From Stratiolaelaps scimitus (taxonomy: Eukaryota; Arthropoda; Arachnida; Mesostigmata; Laelapidae), in the NCBI GenBank assembly GCA_019614645.1, contig JABWDB010000001.1, forward strand, positions 17,587,501-17,651,500: a DNA stretch of 64,000 bases, read 5' to 3'. The position numbers were made by a program, and so were the translations under genes. The first letter of the stretch is position 1. The number at the start of each line of letters is the position of its first letter. The notes under the pieces were generated by a model. That model ran no database searches, was not told the DNA's origin, and saw only the letters and a list, made by a program, of their open reading frames with translations. Shown piece by piece: positions 57,653-64,000 of this stretch.

Positions 57653-57853
57653 GCTGCTACAGAACAAGGCACTGCCATTGGGCTACCATGTGTCCGTCTT
57701 ATACATAGCAGTTAATCGTTGAGAAAATATTGTATATAAAACCGGAACGTGACTTTGTCATCGTCTCTTTTTTAAGTCCCAGATCAGAGGAGCAATTGGG
57801 TCAGCATTTGTCAATCGAGTTCGAGTTTCACGGATCTGGCGATTGTCGTCAAT

Positions 57854-57928
57854 CGAAAGAAACTGTTGCTACATAGCATTGGCAGCAATTGACCTTAGAC
57901 GAAAGAAACTGTTGCTACATAGCATTGG
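57854..57928. repeat. 29-bp direct duplication
   Basis: CGAAAGAAACTGTTGCTACA plus TAGCATTGG occurs at 57854 and again at 57900, with no difference over 29 bases. Confidence 0.9.
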
Positions 57929-57974
57929 ACAGGGAATGAGGATTGCTGAACGTGCAAATGCTGTATAATAGCTG

Positions 57975-58050
57975 TAAAGGTAAAGGTTCTATTGGTTTAT
58001 TAAATGAACTGAAATTTTTACGAAGCTCAAGTTCTCTTATGTGTTATGTG
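57975..58050 (-). repeat. SINE-like element 3' part (copy 6)
   Basis: Reverse-oriented: GTAAAGGTAAAGG, TATTGGTTTATTAAATGAAC, then GAAGCTCAAGTTCTCTTATG. More diverged than the other copies. Confidence 0.6.
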
Positions 58051-58395
58051 TATACTCGTACTTTGTAGGTAAGCGTGTATATAAGCTAACATCAGATTCG
58101 GATTCTATTGTGGACCACTAAGCTGACATTTCCAATACGCTGGTCACTAATTAGGTAGTCGCGGTGTTCGTTGAGGGAGGAGTGAACGGCGGAAATTGCC
58201 ACACCGCACCGAAGTAACACGGAACGAAGTTGACGGGAAAACTAGAAAGATCTCCCGATTGTGAATATTGTGTTGAGTGTTTCTTTTCTGTAACTTTTGC
58301 TTGACTACATATTCGAGTAAAATGAACACATTTTTAGAAGATTGGTGAAATAGTTCAAATTTATACTGAGTTGTTTCATCTTTGGTGTTCTACAG

Positions 58396-58512
58396 ATACA
58401 GGGAACTTTCTATGAAGACAAGCTGCACTTGCTCTTTAGTGGGTATAGAGTTGTTTCGCAGCAGGAAATTAGATATACACTCGAGGATGCAACGGAAATT
58501 TATCTCACATAA
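58396..58512 (+). CDS. Probable terminal exon of an unrecognised gene
   Basis: After GGTGTTCTACAG there are 38 codons of good coding character in phase 0 (IQGTFYEDKLHLLFSGYRVV, SQQEIRYTLEDATEIYLT) and a TAA. No upstream exon could be assigned. It might be an alternative last exon of the 56.7-kb gene. The stop codon overlaps the start of a 36/37-bp tandem repeat. Other frames are also open, so the frame is a judgement. Confidence 0.35.
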   Translation: MQGTFYEDKLHLLFSGYRVVSQQEIRYTLEDATEIYLT

Positions 58513-58610
58513 ACCTACCTTTGATTATATGATTGATTGCATTGATGAAACCTACCTTTGATTATATGATTGATGATTACATGAAACCTACCTTTGATGA
58601 TGTGATCAGG
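58511..58610. repeat. Three-copy tandem repeat, period 36-37 bp
   Basis: AAACCTACCTTTGATTATAT starts at 58511 and 58548, with a variant at 58584 (GATGATGT in place of GATTATAT), separated by ATGATTGAT-type linkers. Confidence 0.85.
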
Positions 58611-59002
58611 TTAGCCTGCTTATGCAGAAAGCAATTTTGCATACAATCATGCCCAGCTACTATACCGAGCCGTATAGTATTCCAGCAAGGTAGACCAAAC
58701 TGTAAGCTACGCAGACCAACGGCACACTTTGATTTAGTGTCGTAACATATATACTATGTATGCCTGTAATCAGCGTATGCTTTAACGTCTGTCAAGAAAT
58801 AGCTAGGCAGTTGTTTGTACACATATTAATCTGGGTTTCTTCAGTACACAAAACTCTATATATTACTTTGTCTAACCGTATTTCTTGTTAGTTTTAGATC
58901 TCATGCTCACGTGTATGTATATTTCTCTAGATATTTACTATTACAATATGATAGTATGAAGGTGGCCAGGTTGTAGTGGTGGCTGCCTTAATGTTTTTGT
59001 AG

Positions 59003-59061
59003 GCTTTGCCGATGCTGCAGGCGAAGAAGCCGTCTCACAAGAGACATCGCACTGCACCGAG
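59003..59061 (+). CDS. Possible short internal exon
   Basis: Acceptor ATGTTTTTGTAG and donor GAG/GTGGGT frame a 59-bp segment encoding FADAAGEEAVSQETSHCTE after one carried base. No neighbouring exon was identified with confidence. Confidence 0.25.
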
Positions 59062-62000
59062 GTGGGTCATTTGTTCTATCTTCGTCTCTCTCTCTCTGTG
59101 GTCCTCTCACCTCCTCTACTCTATGAAACATCGACCCATCTGAGACGGACGATTCCTTCGCTGCGTTTGCGTTTGTTCCGGGTTCCTTTCCTTTGATTTT
59201 CCCATTTCTCGACGATCGGCCATCCAACCGGCCTGCATGGATCGCGGACAAGGCTCTCACCGGTCCCCTACACTCCTCGTCTGCTTATGTTGGTTCGGCA
59301 CGTTCGTTTATCGATGCCACCCGCGAACAACGCAGTGGAGGCAGTCGGTACATGTTAAAGCGCTCAGCGACGAATGACTGGACGCGCCTTCGCCGGGGGA
59401 CTAGCATGCAGCACGGGCGCCGGACACCGATCGCGTAGTTAACCTGGCTATGGAAGACAATGGTTTTATCAGGCAGGAGTGCAAACTACGATGAGCTCGA
59501 CTTCGTCGACTTATCCTGCTGCTGCTTTCGGGAAGGGCCTGATGAAGAGGAACATGGACACCCGTCCTCTTGGTGACCTCCGCCAGGAAATGTAAGGCCT
59601 CACTTCCCCCTGGGTAAAGGATGGTGGGACGTCTGAGAGACAAGAGGAAACATCACACTTCATCGGGACACGGCCTGCGTCGATCGTAGACAGTTAGGAC
59701 CGCGTGACGGAACAGAGTGGCTCGTATCGAAGATTAACACGAGCAAGAGAGGGGAAGATAAAATTTAGGACGATTTTCGTTGAGTACCGGAATAGTGGAA
59801 CAACTTTTCCACCTCAGCCAGGCAACTCCAAGAACCAAGTCGTCAGCCACAGCCCAGCTTTAATGTAGGCCACGTGGAGGAAACAAAAGCCAGCTGAGCA
59901 GATCTCCCACCCGAAGCACACCTTGGTAATCATAGCGACCAAGGTATTTCGCTATAAACTATGTATAATGCGAGTGTGACGAAGCGTACACTCACGTGAA
60001 CAATCAACAATGTACGGATAATCGTGATGTTATCTTATTTCCGATTCGCCGCCAGCCATAGTATGTTCTCTTTTGCAGCGCCAGCAGTTTAGCTCTGCAC
60101 GTGAACTCTTAAATTGGTCGCGGGCAGCACGATGCAGTGAACAGGACACGCGTAGCGAAGCTATATTGAAGTGAGGTGTTCAGCGCGTCCGGTCCGGCGC
60201 GCCTTGTCCTGTATGTATATCAGAAGCTCAATGTACGTAGAAGACCACGTCCGGAGGTCCATTCACGAAGGTGTCATTTGTCACTCAGAGAAACGCGACA
60301 ACGGTTGTGGACGTCGCCGGCGCCGAGCGACGCAGCTTCAGTGAAGGGACGATGTGGAGCTCTGCTCTGGATGCGGGAGCTCGCGGACGAGCGAGTCACT
60401 TCGAACCGCGGGGAGAGACGTCCAAGCACGACGAGATTTTTGGATAGTGGCCAAATTAAAGGTCGATGAACCGCTACGGACTATCCCGTAGTTACAGGAT
60501 GTCTGCGCTGTAGTGTATAGACGATGTCGACATGTCGGAATCTTAAGTGTTACTTGACATATTCATATCTTGTATACGCTCAGCATTATATTTGATAGTA
60601 GGCCGTCGAGGCCACTGTGGCACACTCGCGGCGAGTTCCGAACCATCTTGCTAGCTGCGTTAGACATTGTATTGATTTATGATAGGATAAAATGGTTGTA
60701 TGACTATGGCGACAACGAAACTAGGCCGTGCCTTGTTGTGCGTGTTCGTGTTAGAAATGGAACATCTTAATAAATGTGTGCATTTTATAATGCGTGTTTG
60801 TATTAGGCGAGTGATACCGCTGTTGATCTTCGCGTTTATGTTATTATACTGTTGAATCAATATGGTGGTTTTCCATGGCTATTTTATGATCTCCTGTTCA
60901 TCCTATACGGTGAGCATCAGGTTCTCATCTCGTTGACAATAGGCGTTTCCTAAATTAAGCGTCATTGCACTCCACTATTTGGCAATTCCAGTCGGCAGCG
61001 TCGCAGAAGCCAAGTTGAGCTCTATTTGTGTCGTATATTCCACGAATAGTTCGCGTCGAATCGCCATTGTGCACACATTCGTCGACCTGAATGCCCACCA
61101 GCTGTCTACGTATTCACATCCACCACGTTCGCACGGCATATACATTCACTCTCGGAAGCTCACGCCACACACACACACACCACCCGATCGTCTGTTTCTC
61201 GTTGATAGGGCACAGACGAATGTCGCGTTGCTAACTGCTATCGTCTCCTCGTCAACCACCTTGTGCCACCGATCGAAGTGGCCAAGCCGTGTGACGAAGT
61301 CAGGTTACTATAATATAAATGAAGTACAGCCGCCGCTGTACCCACAAGCGGTCGTTAACTTGCGTCTACTGATAGTCATCTGACCCTGCGAATCGATACC
61401 TATACGCCTCGCCGACGCGCGCCACCTGTTTATGGAAGCATGGACAAAGTCGAGGAAACCCAATGAAGAGAGGGAGCAGACAGAGGCCGGTCGCCACCAA
61501 AGATTCCACAGTGTGCAAGAGCTGGCACAGCGTAGAGCAATCTGGCTGCCGAACCATTGCAAGGAGTCATTAATCTGCTATGAGAGGGAAGGGAACTTAT
61601 GGATAGCAATCACGACAAAAAGCTAAGTGGACGAGATACGGACAATAGAACGAACGAAACGTAGACGGTGTTAATTGTTGAGCCTAAACAAGGCCCTCTC
61701 TGAGTTCTGCAAGAATATCAGCGGCCTGCTACAGCTTTCTCACTAGCTACATGGGTGGCACTGTTTGTATGTTCTCACCCCCATATATCTCTTTCTAGAG
61801 GGAAGAGCTGTCGTATGCGAGAAGGCACCAAGTGCATTCCCGGCAGTGCACGAGCGACGAGTGGCGGGTGACGTGCCTTGGCTGACCGTTGCCCGTTCGG
61901 TGATTGTGCTCTCCCCACCTACGCTATTTGGACCACCAGAGTGCACCACCTCGCTGAGCTACAATGCTGTCAGTTAGGTTGGTAAACAGTTTGGTCGTCG

Positions 62001-64000
62001 TCACCCCGATGATCCTTCGAGGTCTCTTGTGTGGTCTCTGCCGAGGTATCGGCACAACACTCTTTTTCAACCTGACTGTAGTGTCCATTTAGAGTACACC
62101 TACCACGCTCTATGTCGACCCGTGTTCATCCCGTACCTTAATCTTCTACCTCACAACCCTTGCCTCGTGGCCACGAAGCCAATAGTGTCAAGCTAATAGT
62201 GACCACTCCTCGATGCTAACCCACGCATATTGGTTTGGTCAGCTAATCAAATATCAGATCCACCCGTAGTGTGCTGGTTGAGCATCCGCGACGAAGACGG
62301 CTAATAAATCGCCTAATTAGATCTTCGCGCTCCGCCGTTTAGTACAATAGTACGTCTAGTTATACAATATAACCGTAATGCTGCGCGAATAACTTTTCAC
62401 CAGGAGGGTTTACGCGCTGACAGTGGACGCGACGGAGAGCCCACAACATGGGAAACTCGTAATATAGACGCTAGATCAACCCTGCGCACATGTCCATAGT
62501 TTGACCCAACAGTTCACAATCAGAGAGAATGATACGAACACACGCATACAGCCCGACCGCCACCAGTGCCGAGAGCAGTATATATATATATATATACTGC
62601 AGCTGCTGTCCGCTATGCCTACGCGACGGATAGCAGCGATAGCAATCTGTTAGCGTGAACACCTCGATATCACTCCCTATATTCTTCCCCGTTGACTCCC
62701 TCTCATTCGCGCTTGACCGGCGCGGTAAGACCTCTAATAAACGAATGAACGAACACCCATATATATACATATATATATGTATATACATACATATATATAT
62801 ATATATATAGAGCAGGCCAGGGGTCAGATAAAATGGGGTTGAGGGGAGGGAACGCTAAGCCGTGCTAAAAACAATTCTTGATAGACCTCAGCAATAGATG
62901 GATACTGTTAACTGAATACTTTAGCCGCACTCACGAAACGTATTGAAGATATTCAAGGATCAGGCGTAACATATGGTAACGGAAGCTATGAATGGTTTGC
63001 ATACGTAATTATTTCATACGTGGTATATATGGTTAAATATATCTTGTACAAATTCGCTGATTGGTAAATGTCAGCACGGGAAAGCAGTTCTCCTACAAAT
63101 GAAAAAATAGTCGCAATGCACTCGCACCAACGCTGATGGCCGTGGAAAACCAACGTCCCGGTCGAGTTCACGCTGTCCCAGCGTCAATCAGCAATGATTC
63201 TTTAGCAATATTTTAATCATATTAACGGTATTTGTATATATTACGACAAATTATCAATGTTTTAAGTGTTAACTAACAGATGGGGTCATTATTACCAACG
63301 TTACTAATTCATATAATCCCTGAACTTTAACCAACAAAAAGCACTACGAATTCACCACGTCTGGTAAGCAATTCATTTATCGTAATTCGCTTTTTTGCCA
63401 AGAGTGCTATATTATACAGACCTAATTCTTGGGTGGTACTAGCTGCAAATATTAAACTCTAATAAACTGAAACCTGTCCAATTTTTCTTCATTGAGTATT
63501 GTGAATGAGAAGGTCAATAAAAAAGATGACACTGAAGTGAGCGTCTCTGTCTTTCTATTATGGTTAGTCCAAGCGACAGAAAGGGTATCCCACCGGAGTT
63601 TCACATCGTTTCGAAAGCGCTCCATCAATTTCTCTAGAACGGCGAACCACTGAGCCGCGATGGTGTAAATACATTCTAGCGGAACAGCTCTCGGGGGTCA
63701 GCATGATGCGAGCTGCCACCGCAGCTCCGGCAGCAAATCTCCGACCCGCGCTGGGTGATCCCAAAACACGGCAATCTGTCAGTGTCACCATCTACAAAAG
63801 GGACTACAACATCCATCATTGCCATATCGGAGTGACCTGAAGTAGCGGCATAACGGAACACCCACAACGACAGTGCCACACAAAGACAGTAAAAAAAAGT
63901 GTCCGTCCCGAGCGAATCATCCTCCGGAATATAAAAATACGAATGCGAATGCCCAGGCGAGCAATAATCAAGGTTGCACCACTATTCCTACTGGGATTGA
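59062..64000. other. Right edge: GC-richer DNA and microsatellites, no clear gene
   Basis: GC-richer stretches at 59.1-59.7 kb and 60.1-60.5 kb are open in several frames on both strands and may be promoter or UTR DNA. A 134-codon plus-strand frame (60979-61383) lacks domain support. TA tracts occur at 62579 and 62758-62809. At the extreme right a minus-strand frame (63676 into the edge) reads like a leader plus Cys-rich peptide (CLCVALSLWVFRYAATSG ... EICCRSCGG) but is cut by the window end. Confidence 0.4.
62758..62809. repeat. (TA)n-rich microsatellite
   Basis: Interrupted TATATACATA-type tract. Confidence 0.85.

Noticed and set aside
1..64000. CRISPR arrays, bacterial operons, viral genes or toxin genes
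   Set aside because: No regularly spaced repeats, no clustered long ORFs, and no recognisable viral or toxin protein.

Overview
This is a stretch of animal nuclear DNA. The genes are split into short exons (60-200 bp) by introns with GT...AG ends. TA and TC microsatellites, tRNA-derived SINE-like repeats, a mariner relic and pieces of non-LTR retrotransposons are scattered throughout. Nothing looks bacterial: I saw no operons, Shine-Dalgarno sites or CRISPR. Base composition, intron style and repeat content fit an arthropod, and I would guess a chelicerate such as a mite. That assignment is inference.

The only gene I can name with confidence is a TBC1D19 orthologue on the + strand. Twelve exons between 27374 and 53352 splice in a consistent phase into a 434-codon reading frame ending at a TAG. 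The N-terminal exon(s) upstream of 27374 were not found. The arginine- and glutamine-finger positions of the Rab-GAP (TBC) fold are not conserved, so the protein is probably a non-catalytic TBC protein.

The left part (1-23 kb) is mostly intergenic or repetitive. It holds fragments that look coding but that I cannot name: a probable secreted protein at 1734-2565 (+), minus-strand exons around 12.0-12.75 kb, and minus-strand exons at 20.7-21.8 kb with a weak resemblance to ML/GM2-activator-like secreted proteins. At 23.2-23.7 kb lies a compact foldback (MITE-like) element with inverted arms of about 120-134 bp.

The large introns of the TBC1D19 gene collect mobile DNA: SINE-like copies, a 5'-truncated non-LTR retroelement, a reverse-transcriptase fragment carrying a 36-bp snap-back inverted duplication, a 110-bp CT tract, and a decayed mariner. 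Downstream (54-64 kb) are a small two-membrane-segment protein gene at 56.4-57.65 kb (+) with a poly(A) signal, two further exon candidates at 58.4 and 59.0 kb, and GC-richer DNA without a clear gene.

Two themes seem worth following: an apparently tRNA-derived SINE family with a CTTTAC-repeat tail (six copies), and recurrent near-perfect snap-back inverted duplications with loops of 4-6 nt.
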